Origin: an uncultured Neomegalonema sp. | GTDB lineage: Bacteria; Pseudomonadota; Alphaproteobacteria; Rhodobacterales; Rhodobacteraceae | Length of the DNA stretch: 58,085 nt | Assembly (NCBI GenBank): GCA_937990185.1 | Contig: CALKBI010000036.1 | Span: 1 to 58,085 of the forward strand | Direction: 5' to 3' | Part shown: piece by piece, positions 22,820-33,676 of the stretch | How positions within the stretch are numbered: position 1 is the stretch's first letter | Layout of the letters: every line of letters starts with the position of its first letter | Made by a program: the position numbers and the translations under genes | Notes under the pieces: generated by a model | Database searches by the model: none | What the model saw: only the letters and a program-made list of their open reading frames with translations | Told to the model about the DNA's origin: nothing

Positions 22820-24460
22820 ATGGCACGGTTTATCTTTATTACGGGTGGGGTTGTATCGTCACTTGGCAAAGGTCTCACAAGTGCGGCATTAGGCGCTTTA
22901 TTGCAGGCTCGCGGATATTCAGTACGACTACGCAAACTCGATCCCTATCTAAATGTCGATCCGGGTACGATGAGTCCTTTCGAACATGGCGAAGTCTTCG
23001 TGACGGATGACGGCGCGGAGACTGATCTTGATCTGGGTCACTACGAGCGTTTCACAGGCGTTGCTGCACGCAAGACAGACTCAATCTCGTCGGGACGAGT
23101 CTATCAGAACGTACTCGATAAAGAGCGGCGCGGAGATTACCTTGGGAAAACCATTCAGGTCATTCCCCACGTAACCAATGAGATCAAAGACTTCATCAGC
23201 ATCGGCGAAGATGAAGTCGATTTCATGCTGTGCGAAATTGGCGGCACGGTCGGGGATATCGAAGCCTTGCCATTCTTTGAGGCGATCCGGCAGTTCTCTC
23301 AAGACAAACCGCGCGGGCAATGCATTTTTATGCATCTTACCTTGATCCCGTATTTGGCAGCATCGGGCGAGCTAAAGACAAAACCAACACAGCACTCGGT
23401 AAAAGAACTGCGCGCGATCGGCATTGCGCCCGATGTTCTGGTCTGTCGGGCCGAGCATGAGATTCCACAAGGCGAGCGCGATAAAATCGCCCTCTTCTGT
23501 AATGTCCGCAAAGAAGCGGTGATCCCCGCGTATGACCTTGCGTCCATCTACGAAGCACCGCTAGCCTTTCACGCCGTCGGATTGGATCAAGCGGTGCTGG
23601 ATGCCTTTTCGATTGCTCCGGCTCCGCGTCCTGACTTGCGGGTTTGGCGTGATGTCTTTGACCGCGTAGAAAATCCCGAAGGCGAAGTCCGTGTTGCAGT
23701 GGTCGGCAAATATACTCAGCTTGAAGACGCTTACAAATCCATCCGCGAAGCGCTAACCCATGGCGGCATTGCCAATCGTGTCAAAGTTCACGCGGAGTGG
23801 ATTGACGCAGAGGTCTTTGAAAAAGGTACGCCCTCAGTCGCGCTGGAAGGATTTCATGCGATCCTCGTGCCCGGTGGTTTCGGCGAACGCGGAACCGAAG
23901 GCAAGATGAAGGCCGCGCAATATGCCCGTGAGCGGCAGATTCCTTATCTCGGGATTTGTCTCGGGATGCAGATGGCAGTCATCGAGGCCGCACGAAACCT
24001 TGCAGGCATCGAAAAAGCCGGCTCGGAAGAATTCGAGAGCGAAGGTACGAAAAAATTCGACCACATCGTCTATCACATGAAGGAATGGACCGAGGGCAAC
24101 CGCACCATCAAACGCACCGCTCATGACGACAAAGGCGGCACGATGCGATTGGGTGCATACGATGCGACGCTCAAAGCCGGGTCAAAAATCGAAGAGATTT
24201 ACGGCACGCCTTCCATCAGCGAGCGTCACCGTCATCGCTATGAAGTAGACATCTCCTACCGCGACAAACTGGAGGCTTGCGGGTTGACTTTCTCGGCGCT
24301 CTCCCCTGACGGCAAGCTGCCTGAAATTGTCGAAATCGAAGACCACCCATGGTTCATCGGCGTGCAATTCCACCCTGAACTCAAATCCAAACCCTTCGAC
24401 GCGCACCCCCTGTTTGACGGTTTTGTCAAAGCAGCAGTCGAACAGAGCCGGTTAGTTTGA
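22820..24460 (+). CDS. pyrG: CTP synthase
   Basis: The 546-residue protein has both CTP synthase domains. The N-terminal synthetase (about 1-270) begins [20 protein letters not shown], with the P-loop and CTP-feedback motifs such as [12 protein letters not shown]. The C-terminal glutamine amidotransferase has a nucleophile cysteine in YLGICLGMQ and the His-Glu pair in [10 protein letters not shown]. It makes CTP from UTP, ATP and glutamine in the cytoplasm. Length and motifs are complete. Confidence 0.97.
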   Translation: MARFIFITGGVVSSLGKGLTSAALGALLQARGYSVRLRKLDPYLNVDPGTMSPFEHGEVFVTDDGAETDLDLGHYERFTGVAARKTDSISSGRVYQNVLDKERRGDYLGKTIQVIPHVTNEIKDFISIGEDEVDFMLCEIGGTVGDIEALPFFEAIRQFSQDKPRGQCIFMHLTLIPYLAASGELKTKPTQHSVKELRAIGIAPDVLVCRAEHEIPQGERDKIALFCNVRKEAVIPAYDLASIYEAPLAFHAVGLDQAVLDAFSIAPAPRPDLRVWRDVFDRVENPEGEVRVAVVGKYTQLEDAYKSIREALTHGGIANRVKVHAEWIDAEVFEKGTPSVALEGFHAILVPGGFGERGTEGKMKAAQYARERQIPYLGICLGMQMAVIEAARNLAGIEKAGSEEFESEGTKKFDHIVYHMKEWTEGNRTIKRTAHDDKGGTMRLGAYDATLKAGSKIEEIYGTPSISERHRHRYEVDISYRDKLEACGLTFSALSPDGKLPEIVEIEDHPWFIGVQFHPELKSKPFDAHPLFDGFVKAAVEQSRLV

Positions 24461-24601
24461 GGAAACAGCCTCTCAAAATCAATTATGCTGAGATAAACAA
24501 AGCAAGAGCCGCGCTCTGCAACGACCTGTTAGAGTGTTGATAGAAAAAGCCGATACCGATTCTCCATCCACAAGCGCGATAGTCAAACGAAGAGAGCTGC
24601 C

Positions 24602-25456
24602 ATGACCAAACTCATCGCCCTGATCGACGGATCGATTTATTCGGAAAGCGTTTGCGATCATGCTGCTTGGCTCGCGACCCGGATGAAAGCGTCGGTTGAA
24701 GTTTTACACGTCCTTGGTCGTCGCTCTGGCTCCGACGCGCAAAACCTGAGCGGCAGTATCGGCCTAGGCGCACGCACGGCTTTGCTCGAAGAACTGGCCG
24801 AAAGCGATGCCCAAACCGCAAAGCTCGCCCATAAGCGGGGCCGCATTATCCTCGATGATGCGAACAATCGCTTAACAGAAGCGGGCGTCACAAACGTTTC
24901 AACCGCTCTTCGAAATGCCGATCTAGTAGAGACGGTCCAACAATATGAAGCCGACGCGGATCTGATCATTATCGGTAAACGCGGTGAAGCCGCTGATTTT
25001 GCAAAGCTGCATATCGGCTCGAATATCGAACGTGTCGTTCGCTCGAGTCACAAACCGATTTTGGTTACCTCCCGCGCTTTCAAACCGATCAAAAAGGTGT
25101 TGATTGCCTTTGATGGCGGACCGAGCGTGCTCAAGGCCATCGACCATATCACGGCCCGAGCGGAAGATTTCACCGGTCTCGATTTCAGACTTTTGTCAGT
25201 CGGCACAGAAGCAACGGACACCCGCAGAAAACTCGATACCGCTACGGAAAAGCTTCGGGCGGCGGGCTATACAGCCGATGCTCAATCGGTGGAGGGCGAA
25301 CCGGATAAAGTCATTGGAAAACAAGCTGATGACGGTGAGGCTGACTTATTGATTATGGGGGCTTACGGCCATTCCCGAATCCGCACGTTGATTATTGGCT
25401 CCACGACCACAGAAATGATCAGAAGCTGTAAAATTCCGGTTATGCTGTTCCGATAA
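24602..25456 (+). CDS. Tandem universal stress protein (UspA-type)
   Basis: The 284-residue protein has two Usp domains (about 1-150 and 160-284). Each carries the ATP-binding pattern G-x2-G-x9-G-S: GKRGEAADFAKLHIGSN in the first and GAYGHSRIRTLIIGST in the second. Tandem Usp proteins of this kind are cytoplasmic, bind ATP and respond to stress or starvation. It is the only gene in its transcription unit by position, 141 bases after pyrG. Confidence 0.88.
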   Translation: MTKLIALIDGSIYSESVCDHAAWLATRMKASVEVLHVLGRRSGSDAQNLSGSIGLGARTALLEELAESDAQTAKLAHKRGRIILDDANNRLTEAGVTNVSTALRNADLVETVQQYEADADLIIIGKRGEAADFAKLHIGSNIERVVRSSHKPILVTSRAFKPIKKVLIAFDGGPSVLKAIDHITARAEDFTGLDFRLLSVGTEATDTRRKLDTATEKLRAAGYTADAQSVEGEPDKVIGKQADDGEADLLIMGAYGHSRIRTLIIGSTTTEMIRSCKIPVMLFR

Positions 25457-25604
25457 TCCAGCCAACCAGAATACTGATGGCTGCCACAGCAACATCGCGG
25501 CTCCGCAAAAATTGGATGAACGGCGGCAATCCAACTTATCGCCATGCGTATATGCCTTCCTGCCGATACTGAGGCGAAAGTTCTCAAACCATTCGTGAAA
25601 TTAT

Positions 25605-26315
25605 TTACCCTATATCCGGCGGGCGAGTGTTTTGCCGAACCAGACAATGACAATCCCATAAGATCTCATCGATCTCGTGAGTATGCTTTCTTCTATACCC
25701 CGGCGGCAGGCCCATGCGAAGCGGCGGAACGCTTCTCGGTCCCGGCGCAGCGGCCTTTCGTTTAGCCACTTCGCGGACATAGCGCTGGGCTTGTCTCGGC
25801 ATATCTTCCAAAGCGAGCTTCAGCGCCAAAAGTCGACGGCACAGTTTCTTAGCCGGCACTTCATCATCGGACGCTAAAACCGCTTTGGGTTCAGACCAGA
25901 TCACGAAGTCAGGTTGACCGTCAAAACCAGCAATCCGAACTTGAATCTGTGGCTCAGTAGAGCCGTTCGGCTTTGTGTTTCGGCGAGGGTTTCGCCGCCC
26001 CGGATGCAATTCAGGAAAATATTTGCGCGGATCAATCAAACAAAACTGGGGAGCACGCGGACCGTGCTTTTTACCCGTCCCTTTGTTACCGAGTTTTCGC
26101 AACGCAGGCTTCACATAGTCCGGTATCGCCAAATGCCGCGCCACCATTGCAACAACCCGCCGCGTCGCCGACTCAGCGGGCCGTAAAATTTGCAAAATCG
26201 CATTGCGAACATGCCGTGGCAGCTTTTCGATAACGCTGTTATCCGAAACCATTCCCGCCGATACAAACAACCCCGCCACAACGCGCAACAGCGCGAGGCG
26301 ATAGTTCTCGGTCAT
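25605..26315 (-). CDS. Conserved hypothetical alphaproteobacterial protein
   Basis: The protein is about 236 residues from the ATG at 26315 (MTENYRLALLRVVAGLFVSAGM), which has GGAG ten bases upstream; ATGs at 26336 and 26402 are in frame. There is a hydrophobic N-terminal segment, a basic middle (GNKGTGKKHGPRAPQF) and a conserved-looking end (LPPGYRRKHTHEIDEILWDCHCLVR). I remember proteins with this ending as common hypotheticals in alphaproteobacteria; no function is known to me. It is convergent with the Usp gene and divergent from kdsA. Confidence 0.65.
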   Translation of the reverse strand: MTENYRLALLRVVAGLFVSAGMVSDNSVIEKLPRHVRNAILQILRPAESATRRVVAMVARHLAIPDYVKPALRKLGNKGTGKKHGPRAPQFCLIDPRKYFPELHPGRRNPRRNTKPNGSTEPQIQVRIAGFDGQPDFVIWSEPKAVLASDDEVPAKKLCRRLLALKLALEDMPRQAQRYVREVAKRKAAAPGPRSVPPLRMGLPPGYRRKHTHEIDEILWDCHCLVRQNTRPPDIG

Positions 26316-26505
26316 GCGATCAAGGCTCCAGATCATGTCATCCTTCAAATAGAATAAAACAAGAACACACTGTTCCATTTTTGATCTTTTGTCAACAAGC
26401 ATTCGCGATGCGAATACGATGATGGAAAGCTGGCTTTCAGGAACATCTCATCCAAGGGGGTGCTAATTGCCGGATACTGATATCCCATCGAGCAATGCGC
26501 GTAAG

Positions 26506-26566
26506 AAAACTGTGGCTGTGCATTCCGTCAATTTTACAATAGATACGCGGCAGATTTCACAGTTTT
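26506..26566 (+). promoter_or_regulatory. Inverted repeat in the kdsA leader
   Basis: AAAACTGTG (26506-26514) and CACAGTTTT (26558-26566) are exact inverse complements with 43 bases between. The second arm ends just before the GAGGG ribosome-binding site of kdsA. It could form a leader stem or be a spaced operator. No function is known. Confidence 0.3.
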
Positions 26567-26578
26567 ACGAGGGTTTTC

Positions 26579-27385
26579 ATGCTGTCTCACGTTGCCAATG
26601 ACGCGCCGCTAACATTGATTGCCGGTCCGTGTCAGATGGAAACCCGTGATCATTCATTGATGATTGCGACCGAGCTGAAATCGATTTGTGATAAACTCGG
26701 TATGCCTTTGATTTTCAAAGCGAGTTACGACAAGGCGAACCGGACATCAATACACGGAAAGCGCGGGATCGGATTGGAAGGCGCGCTGCCGGTCTTCGCC
26801 GAGATCAAGGAAACGCTTGGTTTACCGTGCATAACGGATGTTCACGAACCTCAACATTGTTCCGTGGTCGCCGACGTTGTGGATGTGCTGCAAATTCCCG
26901 CTTTTCTTTGCCGCCAGACAGACCTGTTGGTTGCTGCGGCGAAAACAGGCAAAGTCGTAAACGTAAAAAAAGGCCAATTTCTTGCTCCTTGGGACATGAA
27001 AAATGTCGTCAACAAAGTCCGCGAAGCAGGCAATCATAACGTGTGGGCGACGGAACGTGGAGTGTCTTTCGGTTACAATACGCTCGTCGCAGATATGCGA
27101 GCAATTCCAACGATAAAGCAAGAATGCGAATGCCCCGTCGTCTTCGACGCCACCCACTCTGTACAACAGCCGGGGGGGTTAGGTGGTTCATCCGGAGGGG
27201 ATAGAACAATGGCTCCGCTATTGGCCCGATGCGCCGTAAGCCTTGGAATTGCCTCAGTTTTTATTGAAACTCATCAAGACCCTGACAACGCACCATCAGA
27301 CGGGCCAAATATGATCCCACTAGCAGAAATGCACACTGTGTTGAGCACGCTACAAGGCTTTGATCAATTGGCGAAAAGGGCTTAA
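26579..27385 (+). CDS. kdsA: 3-deoxy-8-phosphooctulonate (KDO-8-P) synthase
   Basis: The 268-residue protein carries AGPCQMETRDH, KASYDKANRTS, ATERGVSFGYNTLVADMR, FDATHSVQQPGG and ETHQDPDNAPSDGPNM. These are the full set of KDO-8-phosphate synthase motifs. Cys18 in AGPC replaces the asparagine of the E. coli enzyme, which places it in the metal-dependent class. It condenses arabinose-5-phosphate and phosphoenolpyruvate to make the KDO precursor of lipopolysaccharide. It is the first of a pair with a lipoprotein gene. Confidence 0.96.
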   Translation: MLSHVANDAPLTLIAGPCQMETRDHSLMIATELKSICDKLGMPLIFKASYDKANRTSIHGKRGIGLEGALPVFAEIKETLGLPCITDVHEPQHCSVVADVVDVLQIPAFLCRQTDLLVAAAKTGKVVNVKKGQFLAPWDMKNVVNKVREAGNHNVWATERGVSFGYNTLVADMRAIPTIKQECECPVVFDATHSVQQPGGLGGSSGGDRTMAPLLARCAVSLGIASVFIETHQDPDNAPSDGPNMIPLAEMHTVLSTLQGFDQLAKRA

Positions 27386-27410
27386 GGTAAGGAAAACCTT
27401 GGAGGAATTC

Positions 27411-27893
27411 ATGCGCCGTTCTATCTTTGCGATTGCAACCGCCCTAATTCTTAGCGGCTGTGCGAACTCAGCCTCAGGTGGATTTCAAACTGTATCCAGC
27501 GGATATGCGTTAGCCACAGAAGCCGGTGTCGTGGTTTCAAAACGCTCAGTCGAAATCTCCCCCGGCGGTACAGGTTTAGGCGCTACAATTGGTGCATTTG
27601 CTGGTGGAATCGCAGGATCACAAATCGGCCCCAGCCGTTCGCGTCGCCACTATCGGCGCGGTTACAGTGCCGCATCCGCCCTCGGTGCATTCGGCGGTGT
27701 TATCGTCGGTGGATTGCTCGGTGCGCTCATTGAGAACGACTTGTCCCGACGCGTTGTCACTGAGTATGTCGTCAAGTTGAACGACGGTTCCTTAGTGACA
27801 ATCGTTCAGGCCGATGGAACACTCGCAACGGGGCAAAGCGTATTCTTGCAAACGACCAGAGGTGGCTTCGGACAACTTACGCCGAGCGCATAA
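27411..27893 (+). CDS. Glycine-zipper outer-membrane lipoprotein
   Basis: The 160-residue protein starts at ATG 27411, with GGAGG just upstream, 25 bases after the kdsA stop. The signal sequence ends in a lipobox (ILSGCANS). Two glycine-zipper segments follow (GTGLGATIGAFAGGIAGSQIG and SALGAFGGVIVGGLLGALIE), separated by a basic SRSRRHYRRGY stretch, then a small beta domain. This is the SlyB/PcP-type layout of outer-membrane lipoproteins that help maintain envelope integrity. Specific identity is not assigned. Confidence 0.8.
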   Translation: MRRSIFAIATALILSGCANSASGGFQTVSSGYALATEAGVVVSKRSVEISPGGTGLGATIGAFAGGIAGSQIGPSRSRRHYRRGYSAASALGAFGGVIVGGLLGALIENDLSRRVVTEYVVKLNDGSLVTIVQADGTLATGQSVFLQTTRGGFGQLTPSA

Positions 27894-27981
27894 TTCTTTT
27901 TATTTCAATGATTTAAAGAGATTTTCGCTCTGACTGCCATCCTTAACAGTCACTGTTCTATGATCGTTTCAAGAACATAAC

Positions 27982-28010
27982 TTGACACAAGCCATGAACT
28001 TAAATAGAAC
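27982..28010 (+). promoter_or_regulatory. lexA promoter with SOS box
   Basis: GAAC-N7-GAAC (27996-28010) is an exact alphaproteobacterial LexA box (the complement of GTTC-N7-GTTC). It overlaps the -10 (TAGAAC, 28005-28010), which is 17 bases from a perfect TTGACA at 27982-27987. A degenerate second half-box pair, GAAC-N7-GACA, lies at 27973-27987. LexA should repress its own gene here. Confidence 0.85.
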
Positions 28011-28047
28011 AAAAGCGTAAAGTGCAACTCGGCGGGAGACGCCCTCT

Positions 28048-28752
28048 ATGCTTACTAAAAAACAACACGAACTGCTGACCTTTATTGACGAACGCATTCA
28101 AGACACTGGAATTTCACCGTCTTTTGACGAAATGAAAGAAGCCTTGGGTCTAAAATCAAAGTCAGGGATTCACCGACTGATTACAGCCTTAGAAGAACGC
28201 GGCTTTTTACGTAGGCTGCGCCACAGGGCACGGGCCTTAGAAGTGGTAAAACTTCCTGAGAACGCATCGGCAAGAGGCTCAGGTGGCTTTAGGCCGAACG
28301 TCATCGAAGGGGGTCGCAGCAAGCAGACGCCACAAACTCAACGCCCTGTCGTGACATCTGGTGAATTTCGTGAAGTTCCCATGATGAATAAGATTGCTGC
28401 TGGCCTGCCCATCGAAGCAGCGGAAGCTCATGCGGATACTCTACATTTCCCAGCCGCCTATATGCCTGCTTCAGGTGAACATTATGGACTGACCGTCGAT
28501 GGCGATTCCATGACTGGCGTTGGTATCAATGACGGCGACACAGTTGTCGTCCAAAAATGTGATACCGCACGATCCGGAGAAATCGTCGTCGCCTATATTC
28601 ATGAAGATAATAAAGCGACACTGAAAACCCTTCGTATGAAGGGAGATTCTATTGCTTTGGAAGCAGAGAACCCAGCCTACGAGACGCAGATTTATGGTCC
28701 TGGCGCTGTGACCATTCAGGGCAAACTCGTTGCCTTGCTGCGCAGCTATTGA
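28048..28752 (+). CDS. lexA: LexA repressor
   Basis: The 234-residue protein has the winged-helix N-terminus (MLTKKQHELLTFIDERI, SPSFDEMKEALGLKSKSGIH) and a C-terminal S24 peptidase domain. It has an Ala118-Gly119 cleavage site (KIAAGLP), Ser154 (GDSMTGVG) and Lys193 (ATLKTLR). RecA-stimulated self-cleavage frees SOS genes. The long linker (about 70-108) is typical of alphaproteobacterial LexA. It is preceded by its own SOS box and ends seven bases inside the convergent comEC gene. Confidence 0.97.
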   Translation: MLTKKQHELLTFIDERIQDTGISPSFDEMKEALGLKSKSGIHRLITALEERGFLRRLRHRARALEVVKLPENASARGSGGFRPNVIEGGRSKQTPQTQRPVVTSGEFREVPMMNKIAAGLPIEAAEAHADTLHFPAAYMPASGEHYGLTVDGDSMTGVGINDGDTVVVQKCDTARSGEIVVAYIHEDNKATLKTLRMKGDSIALEAENPAYETQIYGPGAVTIQGKLVALLRSY

Positions 28753-30809
28753 TTACCGCCCAACGAAGTCGCTCTCGCTACATTGATCAAAGCTTTCGAT
28801 CTTGAAGCGAGAGTCACCGAAACGGAACTGGCAGAATCAAGAACGGCTCGATCAATGACGGTGCATTGTGTTTTCAGTTCCTCGCTTACAAAAAATTTCG
28901 GCGCAATAACGATTGCGCCGTCTCTACAATATTCGCTGACTTTCTTATTGGAAGAGTTTCGGAACAGAATGATCTGCTTTCCGGACCGTGCAACACCCAA
29001 ACAATATGTTCGCGAACATTTCCAATCACGACGTTTATACGCCTGAGATTGAGACGTATTGCCTTCCCCATTCCGCCGCAACCATGTCTCTGCTGAATAA
29101 CCTGATTTTCGTTCACGGCTCACCCAAAGCGATCCATTGTCAGCCCTTGCTGCAACCAGTCGCGCGTCTTCAGAGATGAGAACATCAGGTTGGTCAATGC
29201 CGCGCCATAAAAATACGCCAATCAAAAACGGCAATATTGATAATACCCGAAGCGGGCCGCGCCACATCACAAGCCATAATCCGGCGAATATAATCGCTGC
29301 AAATGCCGCAGGTGAACCAGCTGGAATTGATCCGGCAGCGCCGTCTAACCCGGCAACAAAATCAGCAACCCATAAAATATATCCAATCCCCCACCCAAGA
29401 AATGCCAACCCCAGTCCGGCCAATCCGAAAGGCGCAAGAACAGCCGTTAAAATAATTGCAGGCATAATCCACAGCCCCATGACCGGCGTTGCGAAAAGAT
29501 TTGCAGGCAACCCATACGCAACCAATCGGTTAAAGTGATAAACCGCAAAAGGTGCAGTGGCAGCGCCTGCCATCACACTGGTAGCCATAGTTGCGATAAT
29601 CCCTGTGAATATGCGCTGGTGAATCGCCTGCAACTGCGCTCGGTGATGCCAAAACCCCTGCGTAACCTCGTATCCTGCAATCAGCGCAGCGACGGCTGCG
29701 AAGGACATTTGAAAGCCCGCTTCAAATAGACTTTCAGGTCGAAATAGGAGAACAATGCAGGCCGCCGCCGCCAAACCGCGCGCAGTCACAGCAGGCCGGT
29801 CGAGTAAAATCGCCGTAAAAGCTACCGCTGACATAATGAATGCCCGCTGAGTCGCCACGCCAAACCCAGCCAATGCGAGGTATCCACCCGCAGCGCTTAA
29901 ACCAGCCAGGGCTGCAATCTTTCGAATGGGAAACCGGCTGGCAAAAGTCGGTAACAACGCAAGAACAAAGCGGACCAACCAGAATGTCAAAGCGCTCATC
30001 AAACCGATATGCAAACCAGAGATCGCAAGCAAATGCGCCAATCCAGAATCTCGTAATGCATTGGTTACATTATCGGAAATGTGAGAGCGATCACCGACTA
30101 TCAACGCAGCGGCCACAGCACCCGCTTCGCCATTGATACGGGCACGTAATTCTTTAGAAATTTGCGACCGAACCCTTTGAAGCCACAGCGATTTACCTTC
30201 AGGTAGCTGCCGAATTTCAACATTTCCACGCACATACCCGACGCCGCCAATCTGCCTGAAAAACGCCTGCCGCGAGAAATCAAACGCACCCGGCGCAGCG
30301 GGGCCAGCGGGGGGACCGACAGTACCGATGACGGAAATAACCGACCCGATCCTCGGCGTCTCATTTGCATCAATCAACGTAAGGCGTATGCGCTCAGGCA
30401 CAGCGCTGGTATGAACGCCGGCCAGCGATAACCCATCCAGCACAACGCGCGGCGAGCCGGATCTGGAGCGATCTGTCGCGATCACCCGCCCCGTTACTTC
30501 CCCTTGAAAATCGCCTTCCAGAACAGGGGCATCAACCAACAGAACCCGCAGAGATCCGGCACAAAGCCCAACCATTACGAAGACGAATGCAACACTGATC
30601 AGCGCTCTAAACTCAGTACCCTTACCGCGAAAATAGGAATAAACCGCGCCCCCCAAACCGAGCGCCAGTAATGCCCCCCAAAAAGGTATAGACCAATCAA
30701 GGTCCAACCGGACCCAAACGCCAATTCCGATCATTACAGGAGTCCAAAGCGCAAACTGGCGCTGCTGCGCTGTCCATAACCGCTTTACGGGTCCTTCCCC
30801 CTCGGTCAT
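28746..30809 (-). CDS. ComEC/Rec2-family DNA-uptake membrane protein
   Basis: The protein has 687 residues from the ATG at 30809, which has GGGAGG upstream; an ATG 138 bases earlier is unlikely. An N-terminal pair of membrane helices and an OB-like DUF4131 region come first. The competence domain follows, with the [17 protein letters not shown] motif (about residue 230-246) and many membrane segments. The C-terminus is short and shows no obvious metallo-beta-lactamase HxHxDH motif, as in many alphaproteobacterial forms. ComEC forms the inner-membrane channel for transforming DNA, but many non-competent bacteria keep it. It is divergent from gltX over 57 bases. Confidence 0.88.
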   Translation of the reverse strand: MTEGEGPVKRLWTAQQRQFALWTPVMIGIGVWVRLDLDWSIPFWGALLALGLGGAVYSYFRGKGTEFRALISVAFVFVMVGLCAGSLRVLLVDAPVLEGDFQGEVTGRVIATDRSRSGSPRVVLDGLSLAGVHTSAVPERIRLTLIDANETPRIGSVISVIGTVGPPAGPAAPGAFDFSRQAFFRQIGGVGYVRGNVEIRQLPEGKSLWLQRVRSQISKELRARINGEAGAVAAALIVGDRSHISDNVTNALRDSGLAHLLAISGLHIGLMSALTFWLVRFVLALLPTFASRFPIRKIAALAGLSAAGGYLALAGFGVATQRAFIMSAVAFTAILLDRPAVTARGLAAAACIVLLFRPESLFEAGFQMSFAAVAALIAGYEVTQGFWHHRAQLQAIHQRIFTGIIATMATSVMAGAATAPFAVYHFNRLVAYGLPANLFATPVMGLWIMPAIILTAVLAPFGLAGLGLAFLGWGIGYILWVADFVAGLDGAAGSIPAGSPAAFAAIIFAGLWLVMWRGPLRVLSILPFLIGVFLWRGIDQPDVLISEDARLVAARADNGSLWVSRERKSGYSAETWLRRNGEGNTSQSQAYKRRDWKCSRTYCLGVARSGKQIILFRNSSNKKVSEYCRDGAIVIAPKFFVSEELKTQCTVIDRAVLDSASSVSVTLASRSKALINVARATSLGGNQ

Positions 30810-30866
30810 AACGCCTCCCGTATGCGTCTCCAATTGAGAGAGACGGCCCGCCGTAGGAAAATCATT

Positions 30867-32300
30867 ATGACCGCTCACACTGCAAACACTAGTGAAAGTA
30901 AAACAGTCGTCACGCGCTTTGCGCCTTCTCCGACTGGTTTTCTGCATATTGGTGGAGCGCGTACCGCGTTATTTAACTGGTTATTCGCGCGGCATCACAG
31001 CGGCAAATTTCTGCTGCGTATCGAGGATACAGACCGCGCCCGCTCAACGCCTGAGGCAACAGAAGCGATTTTTAACGGTATGCGTTGGATGGGGCTGGAC
31101 TGGGACGACGATGCCGTCAGTCAGTATTCGCGCATTGAGCGCCATGCGAATGCCGCCAAACAAATGCTCGAGAATGGTTCGGCTTATCGCTGCTACTCAA
31201 CAAAAGAAGAAATTGATGCAGCGCGCGAACAAGCGAAAGCAGACAATCGCCCAACCCGTTTTGACAGCCCTTGGCGGGATAAAACCGATGCGGATTGGCC
31301 TTCGGACGCCCCGTATGCCGTGCGGTTAAAAGCACCGCGCGAAGGAGAGACAGTCGTCAACGATCAGGTTCAAGGCCGGGTTACATGGTCGAATGATCAA
31401 CTTGATGATCTGATTTTGCTACGCTCGGACGGCGTCCCTACCTATATGTTGGCCGTCGTGGTCGATGATTATGAGATGGGCGTAACGCACGTCATCCGAG
31501 GTGACGACCATCTTACAAATGCAGCGCGTCAGACATTGATCTATGACGGCCTTGGTTGGAACACACCAATCTTCGCTCATATTCCACTGATTCACGGGCC
31601 GGATGGCGCGAAACTTTCAAAGCGCCACGGCGCATTAGGCGTCGATGCTTACGAAGAGATGGGCTATCTACCGGAAGCAATGCGAAATTATCTCGCGCGC
31701 TTAAGCTGGTCACATGGTGACGAAGAGTTTTTCACAACCGAACAAGCAATTGAGTGGTTTGGGTTAGAAGCTGTCGGCAAATCGGCTGCACGGTTTGATT
31801 TTGACAAACTCGCAAACCTCAATGGTCAACATATACGTGCAGCAAGCAACGAACGCCTCACCACCGCATGCGTAGCAAGATATACCCTTCGTGAAGGCCA
31901 AGAGATGTCAGCAAAGCAAAAAACAGATTTGCTTGCCGCAATGCCTAGCTTAAAAGATCGTGCGAAAACTCTCAATGAACTCCTTGATACTGCTGGTTAT
32001 ATCTTCGCTACTCGTCCTCTTGAATTTGACGAAAAAGCACAAAAACAACTCACGGATGACGCGCGTGCGATGTTGGGTGAATTGACTTCGCACTTGCGAG
32101 AAGCTAGAGACTGGACCACCGAAGAGCTTGAGACAATTACGAAAGCCTTTGCGGAACAAAGAGCGATAAAACTCGGAAAGATTGCACAGCCATTACGGGC
32201 TGTTCTGACCGGTCGCGCAGTTTCGCCTGGGATTTATGACGTGATGGCTACGCTTGGGCGCGATGAAACGCTGGCACGTATTGGCGATCAAAGCACCTAG
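30867..32300 (+). CDS. gltX: Glutamyl-tRNA synthetase
   Basis: The 477-residue class I synthetase has the HIGH-type signature at residues 27-30 ([18 protein letters not shown]) and the KMSKS-type loop [11 protein letters not shown]. The ATG at 30867 with AGGAAA upstream is preferred over the in-frame start at 30822. It charges tRNA-Glu, and in many alphaproteobacteria also tRNA-Gln for later amidation. Full length with no breaks. Confidence 0.96.
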   Translation: MTAHTANTSESKTVVTRFAPSPTGFLHIGGARTALFNWLFARHHSGKFLLRIEDTDRARSTPEATEAIFNGMRWMGLDWDDDAVSQYSRIERHANAAKQMLENGSAYRCYSTKEEIDAAREQAKADNRPTRFDSPWRDKTDADWPSDAPYAVRLKAPREGETVVNDQVQGRVTWSNDQLDDLILLRSDGVPTYMLAVVVDDYEMGVTHVIRGDDHLTNAARQTLIYDGLGWNTPIFAHIPLIHGPDGAKLSKRHGALGVDAYEEMGYLPEAMRNYLARLSWSHGDEEFFTTEQAIEWFGLEAVGKSAARFDFDKLANLNGQHIRAASNERLTTACVARYTLREGQEMSAKQKTDLLAAMPSLKDRAKTLNELLDTAGYIFATRPLEFDEKAQKQLTDDARAMLGELTSHLREARDWTTEELETITKAFAEQRAIKLGKIAQPLRAVLTGRAVSPGIYDVMATLGRDETLARIGDQST

Positions 32301-32377
32301 CATAAAATTGCCTGACAAGCCCGGATATGCAACCAAGCGCCGCGCCTCCGCGTCGGACGCTATATCGAGGAGCGCGT

Positions 32378-33676
32378 ATGACAACGGAAACAGGAAAAAC
32401 AGCAACACTGGCAGTTGAAGGACAGTCATTTGAATTGCCAATTTATGATGGCGCTGTTGGACCATCAGTGATCGACGTTCGACCGTTGTACAAGCACACA
32501 GGGCATTTCACCTACGATCCCGGATTTACATCGACCGCCGCTTGCGATTCCAGCATCACCTATATTGATGGTGATAAAGGAGAATTGCTGTATCGCGGGT
32601 ATCCGATTGATCAACTCGCTGAAGACAGCCATTTTCTCGAAGTATGCTACCTGCTTCTCTACGGTGATCTTCCAAATAAAGAACTACTGGAAGATTTCAA
32701 AAGCCGTGTGACCAATCACACGATGCTGCACGAACAGATGACAAATTTCTATCGGGGCTTCCGTCGGGATGCACACCCAATGGCGATTGTTACGGGTGTT
32801 GTTGGAGCGTTGTCGGCTTTCTATCACGATTCCACAGACATTCGCGACCCGATGCAACGCCAAGTTGCTTCAATTCGGATGATCGCAAAAATGCCGACCA
32901 TTGCGGCTTGGGCCTACAAATATTCAATTGGTCAGCCTTTCGTATATCCGCGCAACGACCTGTCATACGCGGCAAACTTCATGCATATGTGCTTCTCGGT
33001 CCCAACTGAGGATTATAAAGTTGATCCGATCATGGCCGAAGCGATGGATCGCATCTTTACGCTCCACGCTGACCACGAGCAAAATGCCTCGACATCGACA
33101 GTTCGCCTTGCCGGTTCGTCGAATGCAAATCCATTCGCTTGTATCGCCGCTGGCGTAGCTTGCCTTTGGGGACCCGCTCATGGCGGGGCCAACGAAGCCG
33201 CTCTAAATATGCTAAAAGAAATTGGCGATGTTAGTAGAATTCCTGAATACATCGCACGCGCTAAAGATAAGGACGATCCCTTCCGTTTGATGGGCTTTGG
33301 ACACCGTGTCTACAAGAGCTATGACCCGCGTGCTAAAGTGATGCAGCAAAGCGCAAAAGAAGTTTTGGAATTGGTTGGCGTTGAAAACGATCCAATTCTG
33401 AAGGTTGCTCAAGAGCTGGAAAAAATCGCACTCGAAGACGAGTATTTTGTTAAGCGTAATCTCTATCCAAACGTCGATTTCTATTCAGGCATCGTCTTAA
33501 GCGCGATGGGCTTCCCAACGTCGATGTTCACTGCCATCTTTGCTCTCGCACGCACAGTGGGTTGGATTGCACAGTGGAAAGAGATGATCGAAGATCCGGA
33601 CCAGCGCATCGGACGTCCTCGTCAGCTTTATACTGGTGAGCCGATGCGCGACTACGTACCAGTCGAGAAGCGCTGA
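32378..33676 (+). CDS. gltA: Citrate synthase
   Basis: The 432-residue hexameric-type citrate synthase has catalytic histidines in [20 protein letters not shown] and [15 protein letters not shown], and the aspartate in YPNVDFYSG. The ATG at 32378 follows GAGGAG. It condenses acetyl-CoA and oxaloacetate as the first step of the TCA cycle. Its 3' end overlaps the convergent lpxB gene by 25 bases. Confidence 0.97.
   Translation: MTTETGKTATLAVEGQSFELPIYDGAVGPSVIDVRPLYKHTGHFTYDPGFTSTAACDSSITYIDGDKGELLYRGYPIDQLAEDSHFLEVCYLLLYGDLPNKELLEDFKSRVTNHTMLHEQMTNFYRGFRRDAHPMAIVTGVVGALSAFYHDSTDIRDPMQRQVASIRMIAKMPTIAAWAYKYSIGQPFVYPRNDLSYAANFMHMCFSVPTEDYKVDPIMAEAMDRIFTLHADHEQNASTSTVRLAGSSNANPFACIAAGVACLWGPAHGGANEAALNMLKEIGDVSRIPEYIARAKDKDDPFRLMGFGHRVYKSYDPRAKVMQQSAKEVLELVGVENDPILKVAQELEKIALEDEYFVKRNLYPNVDFYSGIVLSAMGFPTSMFTAIFALARTVGWIAQWKEMIEDPDQRIGRPRQLYTGEPMRDYVPVEKR

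Noticed and set aside
22672..22935. Minus-strand frame upstream of and into pyrG
   Set aside because: Half of it lies antisense to the conserved pyrG start and the rest has no recognisable motif.
24445..24478. Possible terminator after pyrG
   Set aside because: Only a short bulged stem (GAGG/CCTC) with no T-run.
30810..30947. Upstream in-frame extension of comEC
   Set aside because: It would overlap the gltX start and has no signal or domain; the ATG at 30809 has a strong ribosome-binding site.
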